From positions 1-64,000 of the forward strand of contig NZ_JACZFS010000064.1 in NCBI RefSeq assembly GCF_014904795.1: a stretch of 64,000 nt of DNA, read 5' to 3'. The stretch comes from Nisaea nitritireducens. GTDB taxonomy: Bacteria; Pseudomonadota; Alphaproteobacteria; Thalassobaculales; Thalassobaculaceae. The position numbers and the translations under genes were made by a program. The notes below the pieces were generated by a model. It made no database searches. It was not told the origin of the DNA and worked only from the letters and a program-made list of their open reading frames with translations. Shown piece by piece: positions 32,789-39,911 of the stretch; the first letter of the stretch is position 1, and each line of letters begins with the position of its first letter.

Positions 32789-32906
32789 TGGGGAGGACCT
32801 GTTCGATCTGGCTGGTCGGAGCCGGGATGTCCCACGTGGACAGGAATGCAAAGCCGCCGCCAAAGAACAGTGCTATGACGATAACGACCCAGAGCGTCAA
32901 TTTCAT
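32769..32906 (-). CDS. 45-residue single-pass membrane miniprotein
   Basis: A short gene read directly from the sequence: ATG complement at 32904-32906, stop at 32769-32771. The product begins MKLTLWVVIVIALFF, continues through a Gly/Ala/Phe-rich segment to form one membrane helix (about 4-23), and ends in a polar tail (STWDIPAPTSQIEQV, then LPNDQFPR). The tail is acidic and Pro-containing, suggesting it faces the periplasm. It contains the ATG of the next gene, 20 bases before its own stop, which would explain why that gene lacks a Shine-Dalgarno. The function is unknown; it may act with the exported protein downstream. Confidence 0.7.
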   Translation of the reverse strand: MKLTLWVVIVIALFFGGGFAFLSTWDIPAPTSQIEQVLPNDQFPR

Positions 32907-33142
32907 GCTGCGGACCCATGAATTACAGTTTCACGCGACACTGGTCCTGCCGACCCGTGCGTAACGTCCCCAATGCGTTTGCAACGCCATATTGGGAAAG
33001 TTATGCTACCGGCGGAATATGACGCGTTTGCGGCAGCATACCGACCGCATCCAGTGAGTTCAACGAGGGAGAGAAAAGGAGAGGTGCCGGATTTGACTGG
33101 AAACGCTACCTGCGTCTCGTCCGGAGCCAGAACCTGCTTCCC

Positions 33143-33724
33143 ATGGTGAATCATCCTGATCCGGCGGACACGCCTCTGCCTTACCCGAAAAGTATCGTTC
33201 TGGTCGGCCTGATGGGGGCCGGAAAGAGCAGTGTCGGGCGCCGCCTGGCGCAACGACTCGACATGCATTTTGTCGATGCGGATCGGGAAATCGAAGACGC
33301 GGCCGGCTGCACGATCACTGAATTTTTTGAACGTTTTGGCGAGGAAGAGTTCCGCCGCGGCGAGCAAAGGGTGATCCAGCGCATCCTGAGCGGGCCGCCT
33401 GTCGTGCTGGCAACCGGCGGCGGCGCCTTCATGGCGGAGGAGACCCGTGCGGCCATCGCCGAGAACGCGGTGTCTCTCTGGTTAAAGGCCGATATTGACG
33501 TTCTGTTCGAGCGTGTCAGCCGGCGCCAGGGCCGCCCATTGCTGGCGCAGAAAGATCCGAAGGCGGTCCTCGAGAAACTGATGGCGGACCGTTATCCCGT
33601 TTATGAGAAAGCCGATCTCTGGATCGAATCGCGCCGGGGTCCGCTCGAAGCAACGGTCGATCGGGCCTATGACGTCCTCATGAACTATTTTGACGATGCG
33701 CGTAAAACCGTTCCGGCCGAATGA
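33143..33724 (+). CDS. aroK: shikimate kinase
   Basis: A 193-residue kinase. The P-loop is GLMGAGKSS (22-30), followed by DADREIEDAAGCTI (Mg2+ and shikimate binding), FRRGEQRVIQRIL, the GGGAF loop, and RPLLAQKDP, the LID region. It phosphorylates shikimate at the 3-position using ATP, the fifth step of chorismate synthesis. The ATG at 33143 has no strong ribosome-binding site; the frame is open further upstream without an obvious start. aroB follows after 39 bases. The 236-bp gap on its left is a divergent promoter region shared with the miniprotein operon. Confidence 0.95.
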   Translation: MVNHPDPADTPLPYPKSIVLVGLMGAGKSSVGRRLAQRLDMHFVDADREIEDAAGCTITEFFERFGEEEFRRGEQRVIQRILSGPPVVLATGGGAFMAEETRAAIAENAVSLWLKADIDVLFERVSRRQGRPLLAQKDPKAVLEKLMADRYPVYEKADLWIESRRGPLEATVDRAYDVLMNYFDDARKTVPAE

Positions 33725-33763
33725 GCCGCATGACGGAAGCGGTATTTTGAAACAGGGAAAACC

Positions 33764-34894
33764 ATGACGACGATCCAGACGGTTTCCGTCGGCCTCGGCG
33801 AACGCAGCTACGATATCCGTGTCGGACCCGGGCTGATCGAGAATGCTGGTGATGAGATCAAGCCCCTGATCCGGGGAAGCAAGGTATTCGTCATCACCGA
33901 TTCGACTGTTTCCGGATATTGGCTCGACCCGCTTACTCGGTCTCTGGGCGCGGCGGGTATCGCGGTGACGACCATCGCCGTTGCGCCGGGCGAGTCTTCC
34001 AAGAGCTTTGCCGATTTCGAGCATGTCTGCAGTCGCATGCTGGAAGACGGCGTCGATCGCCGGACGGCCGTGATTGCGCTCGGTGGCGGCGTGGTCGGAG
34101 ACCTTGCCGGCTATTGCGCAGCGTCCGTCATGCGCGGCCTCGATTTCATCCAGATCCCGACGACGCTGCTGGCACAGGTCGACAGTTCGGTCGGCGGCAA
34201 GACCGGGATCAACACGCCGCAGGGAAAGAATTTGGTCGGCGCGTTCCACCAGCCGCGGCTGGTGCTGGCCGACACCGGGACGCTCGACACCCTGCCGAAG
34301 CGCGAAGTGCTGGCGGGCTACGCGGAGGTCGTCAAATACGGCCTGATCCGGGATGCGGCGTTTTTCGAGTGGCTTGAGCAGCATGGCGCGGGTGTGATTG
34401 CCGGCGACGAGGCTGCGCGGATTTCCGCGATTGTCGAGAGCTGCAAGGCAAAGGCCACAGTGGTCGCTGCGGACGAGCGGGAAGCCGGGCTGCGCGAATT
34501 ACTGAATTTCGGCCATACGTTCGGCCACGCCCTTGAGGCCGCGGCCGGGTTCGACGGCACGTTGCTGCACGGCGAGGCGGTATCGGTCGGCATGATCCAG
34601 GCACTGGAGCTCTCGCGCCGCCTCGGCCTTTGCGCGGGCCAGGATACGGAGCGCGCGCGTGCCCATCTCGGTGCCATGGGACTGATGGCACGTGTGGCGG
34701 ATATTCCCGGCGCGGCGCGCTGGAGCGCGGAGGAGTTGCTAGCCTCGATGCGCCGGGACAAGAAAGCGCATGACGGAACCATCCGCTTTGTTCTGGCACG
34801 GGGTATAGGCGAGGCCTTCACCAGCGATGATGTCGCGCCGGATATTGTTCGGAGCATGCTGGAAGAAGATCTTTCGGCGGCGGCGAGCGTCTGA
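33764..34894 (+). CDS. aroB: 3-dehydroquinate synthase
   Basis: A 376-residue enzyme of typical length. NAD+-binding and catalytic blocks are clear: ALGGGVVGDLAGYCAAS, IPTTLLAQVDSSVGGKTGIN read in parts, NLVGAFHQPRLVLAD, GYAEVVKYGLI (zinc ligand Glu) and the zinc ligands His in LNFGHTFGHALE and LLHGEAVSVGM. It converts DAHP to 3-dehydroquinate, step two of the shikimate pathway, so it works directly with aroK upstream. Its stop codon shares one base with the start of the CorB-like gene (TGATG), indicating translational coupling in one operon. Confidence 0.97.
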   Translation: MTTIQTVSVGLGERSYDIRVGPGLIENAGDEIKPLIRGSKVFVITDSTVSGYWLDPLTRSLGAAGIAVTTIAVAPGESSKSFADFEHVCSRMLEDGVDRRTAVIALGGGVVGDLAGYCAASVMRGLDFIQIPTTLLAQVDSSVGGKTGINTPQGKNLVGAFHQPRLVLADTGTLDTLPKREVLAGYAEVVKYGLIRDAAFFEWLEQHGAGVIAGDEAARISAIVESCKAKATVVAADEREAGLRELLNFGHTFGHALEAAAGFDGTLLHGEAVSVGMIQALELSRRLGLCAGQDTERARAHLGAMGLMARVADIPGAARWSAEELLASMRRDKKAHDGTIRFVLARGIGEAFTSDDVAPDIVRSMLEEDLSAAASV

Positions 34895-36252
34895 TGGACG
34901 AAGAGTTCATGGAACTAATGGACGTTGAACTGTTGCTGACGATCGGAGGCATTTTGCTGCTGATCGTGCTGTCGGCATTTTTCTCCGGATCGGAAACAGG
35001 CCTGACGGGCTCCTCCTATGCCCGGATGCACCAATTGGATCGGAAGGGGGACCAGCGGGCAGCTCGCGTTCTCGCGCTGCGAGAGCATAGCGAGACCATG
35101 ATCGGCGCCATCCTGATCGGGAACAACATCACCAACATCCTGGGCTCAGTGCTGGCAACAACTGTGTTTCTGCAGTTTTTCGGCGAGCATGGCGTGGTCT
35201 ACGCGACGCTGGTCATGACGGTCGTGGTCGTGATCTTCGCCGAAGTCCTGCCGAAAACATACGCGCTGAATAATTCAGACCGGGTGGCGCTTGCCGTCGC
35301 CCCGCTGATCAACGCCATTGTCATTGTCCTGAGCCCGATCGCGAAGATTGTGCGGGGCATCGTCCGTCTGATCCTGTCCATGTTCGGTATCAGTATCTCC
35401 GAAGAATTCGGTCATTCCGAGCAGGAAGAGGAGTTGCGCGGCCTGATCGAACTGCACGGCCATAAGGTCGAGGTGGACGAGGAAGAGGTCCGCGAGGAGC
35501 GGGCCATGCTGCGCTCAATCCTCGATCTGAGCGAGGTCTGGGTCGAGGAGATCATGACCCACCGGCGCCAGGTCGAAATGCTGGATGCGGACGACACGGT
35601 CGAAGACATCATCTCGCAGATCATGAAAAGCCCCTACACGCGGTTGCCCTTGTTCAAGGGAGACCATGAAGAGATTATCGGCGTTATCCATGCAAAGGCG
35701 GTTCTCCGCGCGGTAAAGGGACTGGGCGGTGAGGAGCTGGAGCAGCTCGATATGCGGGAGGTTGCGTCGGACCCCTGGTTCATTCCGACCACCACCACCC
35801 TGCTCGACCAGTTGCAGGCCTTCCGCGCCAGGCGTGAGCACTTCGCACTCGTGGTCGATGAATACGGGGCTTTCCAGGGCATCGTGACCCTTGAGGATAT
35901 CATCGAGGAAATTGTCGGCGAGATCAGCGACGAGCACGATGTCGCTGTTGCCGGTGTGCGGCCGCAGGCGGACGGATCGTATGTCATCGACGGTACTGTA
36001 ACGATCAGGGACCTCAATCGGGAGTTTGACTGGAACCTGCCGGATGATGAGGCCTCGACCGTCGCCGGGCTGATCCTGCATGAGGCCAGAACAATCCCGA
36101 ATGTGGCGCAGGAGTTCGTTTTTTATGGTTTCCGGTTCAAGATTTTGCGCCGGCATCGCAACCAGATCACATTGTTGCGGGTCTCTCGGGTAACCCCGGC
36201 GGAAACCGAAAATGAAACTGTTGAAACGACCCGGCTCCCAGATGCCTCGTGA
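34894..36252 (+). CDS. CorB/HlyC-type transporter-associated membrane protein (CNNM domain, two CBS, CorC_HlyC)
   Basis: A 452-residue inner-membrane protein. DUF21/CNNM membrane domain with about four helices (10-190; FFSGSETGLTGSS and LIGNNITNILGS are hallmark motifs), two CBS domains (about 215-335; VHRRQV-like HRRQVEML, YTRLPLFKG, FALVVDEYGAFQGIVTLEDIIEE) and a C-terminal CorC_HlyC domain ending before residue 440. CNNM/CorB proteins move or regulate Mg2+ transport with ATP sensing through the CBS pair. This is the usual membrane version, not the soluble CorC. It is coupled to aroB by a one-base overlap. The CBS gene at 36301 is 48 bases downstream. Confidence 0.92.
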   Translation: MDEEFMELMDVELLLTIGGILLLIVLSAFFSGSETGLTGSSYARMHQLDRKGDQRAARVLALREHSETMIGAILIGNNITNILGSVLATTVFLQFFGEHGVVYATLVMTVVVVIFAEVLPKTYALNNSDRVALAVAPLINAIVIVLSPIAKIVRGIVRLILSMFGISISEEFGHSEQEEELRGLIELHGHKVEVDEEEVREERAMLRSILDLSEVWVEEIMTHRRQVEMLDADDTVEDIISQIMKSPYTRLPLFKGDHEEIIGVIHAKAVLRAVKGLGGEELEQLDMREVASDPWFIPTTTTLLDQLQAFRARREHFALVVDEYGAFQGIVTLEDIIEEIVGEISDEHDVAVAGVRPQADGSYVIDGTVTIRDLNREFDWNLPDDEASTVAGLILHEARTIPNVAQEFVFYGFRFKILRRHRNQITLLRVSRVTPAETENETVETTRLPDAS

Positions 36253-36300
36253 TTTGGTATAATCTTTTCCGATAAATAAAAACTTATCAGGGAGAATGCC

Positions 36301-36750
36301 ATGGCCAGACACATCGTGCCGGATGTGGTGAGTAAACAGGACCTCTCGTCACTGTCCCCCAAGGAAACAGTTCTGACGGCCGCCAAACTGATGGCGAACC
36401 GCAAGATCGGTGCACTTCTCATTCTTGAGGGAGATACGTTGGTCGGGATTCTCTCGGAACGGGATATCGCTGGCCGCCTGGTAGCAGAGGAGAAAGCTCC
36501 GGGTGGAACGCTGATCGAGGCGATCATGACCCCGAAGCCCGAAACCATCGGCCCCAAGGCCTCTGTGATGGACGCGCTGCAGCGCATGCAGGAGGGCGGC
36601 TTCCGCCACCTGCCTGTCGAAGAGGATGGAAAAATCATCGGCATGGTCTCGATTCGGGACATTTATGCCGCTGTCCGCGAGGATCTGGAAGAGGCGGTTC
36701 TGGAACGCGAAGCCTTCATCTCGGGCTCGGGAATGGCTGGTCTTCCCTGA
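36301..36750 (+). CDS. stand-alone double-CBS domain protein
   Basis: A 149-residue soluble protein consisting of two CBS motifs (about 10-65 and 75-130). The tell-tale segments are IGALLILEGDTLVGILSERD and FRHLPVEEDGKIIGMVSIRD read as separate strands. Such proteins bind adenosyl ligands (AMP, ATP, SAM) and act as energy sensors or accessory regulators of a partner. It lies directly behind a CBS-containing CorB-like protein and may be cotranscribed with it. A GGGAG site precedes the ATG. No effector domain is fused, so the partner is unknown. Confidence 0.88.
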   Translation: MARHIVPDVVSKQDLSSLSPKETVLTAAKLMANRKIGALLILEGDTLVGILSERDIAGRLVAEEKAPGGTLIEAIMTPKPETIGPKASVMDALQRMQEGGFRHLPVEEDGKIIGMVSIRDIYAAVREDLEEAVLEREAFISGSGMAGLP

Positions 36751-36784
36751 GTGCAATGCTGCCGGGAATTGACTTCGGCGCGGT

Positions 36785-36821
36785 CCGGAATGATTTTTGC
36801 TGCAAAGCAAGATCATTCCGG
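36785..36821 (+). promoter_or_regulatory. RNA hairpin overlapping the DUF2889 gene's ribosome-binding site
   Basis: CCGGAATGAT (36785-36794) and ATCATTCCGG (36812-36821) form a perfect 10-bp stem. Inside it TTGCT and AGCAA make a second 5-bp stem closed by a GCAA tetraloop (GNRA type). The right arm ends in the first bases of the GGAG Shine-Dalgarno of the gene starting at 36830. No T-run follows. It could be a translational switch, or an mRNA-end structure of the CBS gene. Confidence 0.6.
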
Positions 36822-36829
36822 AGAGATCA

Positions 36830-37396
36830 ATGCCCCTGTCCAACCCGGCGCCGCGCCGGAAAGTCCATACGCGCCGCGTCACCTGCGAGGGCTTTCGACG
36901 TGATGACGGCCATCTCGACATCGAGGGGCACATCACGGATGTAAAGACCTACGAGGTTCCGAACCAATTCAGGAACGGCATTCCGGCAGGCGAACCGATC
37001 CACGACATGTCGATCCGGCTGACTGTCGATGACGATCTCACCATTCTTGCGGTCGAAGCGATCACCGACGCCGGGCCGTTTGCAATCTGTCCGAACATCA
37101 CGGTGAATTTCCAGCGCCTGGAAGGCATCCGGATCGGGCCCGGCTGGCGCAGGAAGGTGATTTCCGCGCTTGGCGGTGCCGAAGGGTGTACGCATCTGGT
37201 CGAGTTGCTCTGGCCGATGGCTACCACCGCTTACCAGACGCTTTATGGCGAAAGCGCCCGCAAACGGCGGGAAAGCGGAGAGGAAGAGCCGAAGCGGACG
37301 GGCCGTCCGCCACTCCTGAATTCCTGCCACGCCTTCGGGGAAAGTAGCCCGGTCGTCAAGGAAATCTGGCCTGAATTCTACAAGGCTCCAGTATAG
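36830..37396 (+). CDS. DUF2889 domain protein
   Basis: A 188-residue protein of the DUF2889 family: RRVTCEGFRRDDGHLDIEGH at the start and a conserved GCTHLVELLWPMATTAYQT segment (about 115-133), which has the family's Cys-Thr-His triad. The function of the family is not established. The ATG at 36830 was chosen because GGAG lies 7 bases upstream; the frame is open to 36797, but that start lies inside the hairpin. The C-terminal 19 bases overlap the convergent RHH regulator gene. Confidence 0.8.
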   Translation: MPLSNPAPRRKVHTRRVTCEGFRRDDGHLDIEGHITDVKTYEVPNQFRNGIPAGEPIHDMSIRLTVDDDLTILAVEAITDAGPFAICPNITVNFQRLEGIRIGPGWRRKVISALGGAEGCTHLVELLWPMATTAYQTLYGESARKRRESGEEEPKRTGRPPLLNSCHAFGESSPVVKEIWPEFYKAPV

Positions 37397-37710
37397 CGGT
37401 TGTTATAGGGCGTGTTGCGGAATTCCTCCGTCTGGCGGAACACCTTGTTCATGATCGACCGCTCCGGCTCCAGAGACGCATCGCGCTCCAGGCTAACGGC
37501 CAGGATTCGAAAGTAACCAAGGATGAAGACCCGCGTCGCCGAGGTGAGGGACGTGTTCACCCTGTGCTGGTTCACGATTCCGCAGATCTGATGAATGGTG
37601 AGTTTTTCCCGTGCAGCGATCTGGGAGAGGGCGTTCCACATGGCCGGTTCCAGCCGCATGCTGGTCCGATGGCCATCGACCAATACGTTCTTACTTAAGA
37701 GAGTTGACAC
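37378..37710 (-). CDS. ribbon-helix-helix domain protein (RHH_4 type), copy 1
   Basis: A 110-residue protein. The first 50 residues (KNVLVDGHRTSMRLEPAMW, then ALSQIAAREKLTIHQICGIV) match the RHH_4 family of small DNA-binding proteins found in alphaproteobacteria: a beta strand followed by two helices. A helix TSATRVFILGYFRILAV and a polar tail follow. A second, related protein is encoded at 49082-49525, with the same TSxRLE-x-W-x-AL core and a similar helix. An 11-bp-period direct repeat (37774-37792) lies upstream of its start and may be its operator. The target genes are unknown. Confidence 0.75.
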   Translation of the reverse strand: MSTLLSKNVLVDGHRTSMRLEPAMWNALSQIAAREKLTIHQICGIVNQHRVNTSLTSATRVFILGYFRILAVSLERDASLEPERSIMNKVFRQTEEFRNTPYNNRYTGAL

Positions 37711-37773
37711 CGTTCTATCCGCAAACGTTCTGTCCCAGCCGGATCTCGGCAGATTAAAGTCTGATGTATCAGT

Positions 37774-37792
37774 GTATGCAAATCGTACGCAA
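37774..37792. promoter_or_regulatory. direct repeat upstream of RHH gene, candidate operator
   Basis: GTATGCAA (37774-37781) and GTACGCAA (37785-37792) are one-mismatch direct repeats with an 11-bp period, one DNA turn, about 65 bases before the RHH start. Ribbon-helix-helix repressors often bind tandem half-sites at 10-12 bp spacing. Autoregulation is inferred. The surrounding 37711-37854 gap is strongly AT-rich. Confidence 0.4.
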
Positions 37793-37854
37793 CCAAAAAA
37801 CGATTTTTTATTTTCAAAACCCCTTTTAATTGCATTTTAACTATTTTGGCCGGC

Positions 37855-38121
37855 TCACTCCTGCGGGGCTTTTGCCCGGATCGACAAGGCGTGGACACGG
37901 TCCGCCAATTCCGCCGCGAGGACCTCGTGCACCATACGCTGGCGGTCGACACGGGATTTTCCGGAGAACGCGGCGGATGTGATCTCGACATTGAAATGCG
38001 TTTCCCCGCCCTCGCGCCACCCGCCGTGGCCCTGATGTTTCTGCGAGTCGTCGATGACCGCGAGATGCTCCGGCGCGAACGCGGACGTTAATTTGGCTTT
38101 GATCGTCTCAGTGACGGACAT
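37855..38121 (-). CDS. BolA family protein
   Basis: An 88-residue BolA-fold protein. The class signature is visible: FAPEHLAVIDDSQKHQGH (HxxH-like segment), HFNVEITSAAFSGKSRVDRQ and the C-terminal MVHEVLAAEL with HALSIRA. The invariant C-terminal His after the FxGxxRxxRxxxV motif is present, which serves as a [2Fe-2S] ligand with monothiol glutaredoxins. The ATG at 38121 follows AGGGAGA with 8-base spacing. It is divergent from the J-domain gene (117 bases apart), with cobS-cobT next, an arrangement I recall as conserved in alphaproteobacteria. An iron-sulfur or stress role is likely. Confidence 0.92.
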   Translation of the reverse strand: MSVTETIKAKLTSAFAPEHLAVIDDSQKHQGHGGWREGGETHFNVEITSAAFSGKSRVDRQRMVHEVLAAELADRVHALSIRAKAPQE

Positions 38122-38238
38122 TAACTTGTCTCCCTGTATGTCCCCTTTCCGGGGACTATCTGGTTTGTATGGCGGGAACAGAACCGCATTTTCGACGTCT
38201 GGCACAAGCTGGACCAGCGACATTTTGGAATCCTCGGT

Positions 38239-38817
38239 ATGCGGAAGGCGCAGAGCGAATCCCTGAAGATCGACACGTACGGTACCGAACCCGGGTTCCG
38301 TCGATGCGATGCGCCCGGATGCACATCCGTCGGCGAGCACCGTGCACCGAAGGGCCGCAGCGCCCTGTCGGACTATTACTGGTTCTGCCTCGATCATGTC
38401 CGACAATACAATAAGCAGTGGAACTACTACGAAGGCGCATCCGCCGAGGAGCTTGAACAGGAGATCCGGCGCTCGACGACCTGGGACCGGCCGACCTGGC
38501 CGCTCGGGACCGCCGCCGCATATCGCAAGTTTGTTGCCGGCGAATACAAAGACCCGTTCGGTGCGCTCAATGGTGACGAGGACATGGAGGCCGCGTCCGG
38601 TTCAGGTCCCGTGCGTCCGGGCAGCGAAACGGCGGAGGGAAAAGCTTTCGCTATCATGGGGTTGGCTCCACCGGTCACCGCGCTGGAGTTGAAATCCCGC
38701 TACAAGCAGCTTGTGAAAAAACACCATCCCGACGCGAATGGCGGGAACAAAGAGGCCGAAGAACGGTTGAAAATCATCAACGAGGCCTATACGACTTTGA
38801 AAAAGTTTCTAACTTGA
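38239..38817 (+). CDS. J-domain (DnaJ-like) protein with C-terminal J domain and N-terminal Cys motif
   Basis: A 192-residue protein. The J domain is at the C-terminus (about 133-192), with HPD in KKHHPDANG and a final helix IINEAYTTLKKFL, the reverse of classic DnaJ. The N-terminal half has Cys-x4-Cys (RRCDAPGCTS) and FCLDHVRQYNKQWNYY, which may bind zinc. Such proteins stimulate Hsp70 ATPase at specific clients. The gene is followed after 68 bases by cobS and cobT and diverges from bolA, so it may assist the CobS AAA+ ring or an Fe-S target (inference). Confidence 0.85.
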   Translation: MRKAQSESLKIDTYGTEPGFRRCDAPGCTSVGEHRAPKGRSALSDYYWFCLDHVRQYNKQWNYYEGASAEELEQEIRRSTTWDRPTWPLGTAAAYRKFVAGEYKDPFGALNGDEDMEAASGSGPVRPGSETAEGKAFAIMGLAPPVTALELKSRYKQLVKKHHPDANGGNKEAEERLKIINEAYTTLKKFLT

Positions 38818-38823
38818 AGGCAT

Positions 38824-38847
38824 GGGAGCCCCGCTACGGGCGCTCCC
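38824..38847 (+). promoter_or_regulatory. short stem-loop between the J-domain gene and cobS
   Basis: GGGAGC and GCTCCC flank a CG-rich centre to give a 6-bp stem plus two inner pairs, 7 bases after the J-domain stop. There is no T-run, so readthrough into cobS is likely and the hairpin would only stabilise or attenuate. Confidence 0.35.
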
Positions 38848-38885
38848 GCACCGGATAGTCACCCACATCATTTGGGAATAGGGCC

Positions 38886-39887
38886 ATGTCGGCAGCACAT
38901 GTTTACGAGCGCAAGCCTGCGCACAATATCGAAGCCCCGGACACGGAGGTCTCGGTCCGCGAGACCTTTGGCATCGATGTCGATATGAAGGTTCCGGCCT
39001 TCAGCGAGGCGAGCGACTATGTTCCGACGCTGGACCCGACCTATCTGTTCGACAAGCAGACCACCCTCGCCATTCTGGCCGGTTTCGCGCACAACCGCCG
39101 GGTCATGATCCAGGGCTATCACGGCACCGGTAAGTCGACCCATATCGAGCAGGTCGCGGCGCGCCTGAACTGGCCGTGTGTTCGGGTGAACCTCGACAGC
39201 CATATCAGCCGTATCGATCTGATCGGCAAGGACGCAATCGTCCTGCGCGATGGCAAGCAGGTCACCGAATTCCGCGAAGGCATCCTGCCCTGGGCACTGC
39301 AGAACAGCGTGGCGCTGGTGTTCGACGAGTACGATGCCGGCCGGGCCGACGTGATGTTCGTGATCCAGCGCGTGCTGGAAGCCGACGGCAAGATGACCCT
39401 GCTGGACACCAACAAGGTGATCCATCCGAACAAGTATTTCCGTCTCTTCGCCACCGCCAACACGGTTGGTCTCGGCGATACCACGGGCCTCTATCACGGC
39501 ACGCAGCAGATCAACCAGGGTCAGATGGACCGCTGGAACGTGGTCACCACGCTGAACTACCTGCCGCATGACCGCGAGGTGGATATCGTTTTGGCGAAGC
39601 TGCCGACCTACGACACGCCGGAAGGCCGCGAGACGATTTCCAACATGGTCTCGTTGGCGGATCTCACCCGGGCCGGTTTCATCGCCGGTGACATCTCCAC
39701 CGTGATGTCGCCGCGGACCGTGATCACCTGGGCCGAGAACGCGACCATCTTCCAGGATGTGGCGATGGCGTTCCGCCTGACCTTCCTGAACAAGTGCGAC
39801 GAGGTCGAGCGGGCCACGGTTTCCGAATTCTATCAGCGTTGTTTCGGAGCCGACCTGCCGGAGACCAGCATCCGCGCGGCGGAATAG
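38886..39887 (+). CDS. cobS: AAA+ ATPase CobS (aerobic cobaltochelatase subunit type)
   Basis: A 333-residue AAA+ protein of the MoxR-related class. The Walker A is GYHGTGKST (77-85), the Walker [10 protein letters not shown] (144-152), and sensor-type [13 protein letters not shown] follows at about 185-200. The N-terminal [17 protein letters not shown] is the CobS signature. With CobT it forms a two-ring ATPase that drives cobalt insertion into hydrogenobyrinate a,c-diamide by CobN. No cobN or other cobalamin gene is in the window, so the ring may serve another client. cobT follows after 24 bases. Confidence 0.93.
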   Translation: MSAAHVYERKPAHNIEAPDTEVSVRETFGIDVDMKVPAFSEASDYVPTLDPTYLFDKQTTLAILAGFAHNRRVMIQGYHGTGKSTHIEQVAARLNWPCVRVNLDSHISRIDLIGKDAIVLRDGKQVTEFREGILPWALQNSVALVFDEYDAGRADVMFVIQRVLEADGKMTLLDTNKVIHPNKYFRLFATANTVGLGDTTGLYHGTQQINQGQMDRWNVVTTLNYLPHDREVDIVLAKLPTYDTPEGRETISNMVSLADLTRAGFIAGDISTVMSPRTVITWAENATIFQDVAMAFRLTFLNKCDEVERATVSEFYQRCFGADLPETSIRAAE

Positions 39888-39911
39888 AGAAAGCGGCGCG
39901 GACAGGACCTG

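Noticed and set aside
32903-33367. A minus-strand frame overlapping aroK
   Set aside because: It overlaps the aroK P-loop coding region, has no ribosome-binding site and no recognisable product.
38122-38885. Cobalamin riboswitch upstream of cobS
   Set aside because: I looked for a B12-box-like structure before the J-domain gene and cobS and saw none; only a short hairpin at 38824-38847.
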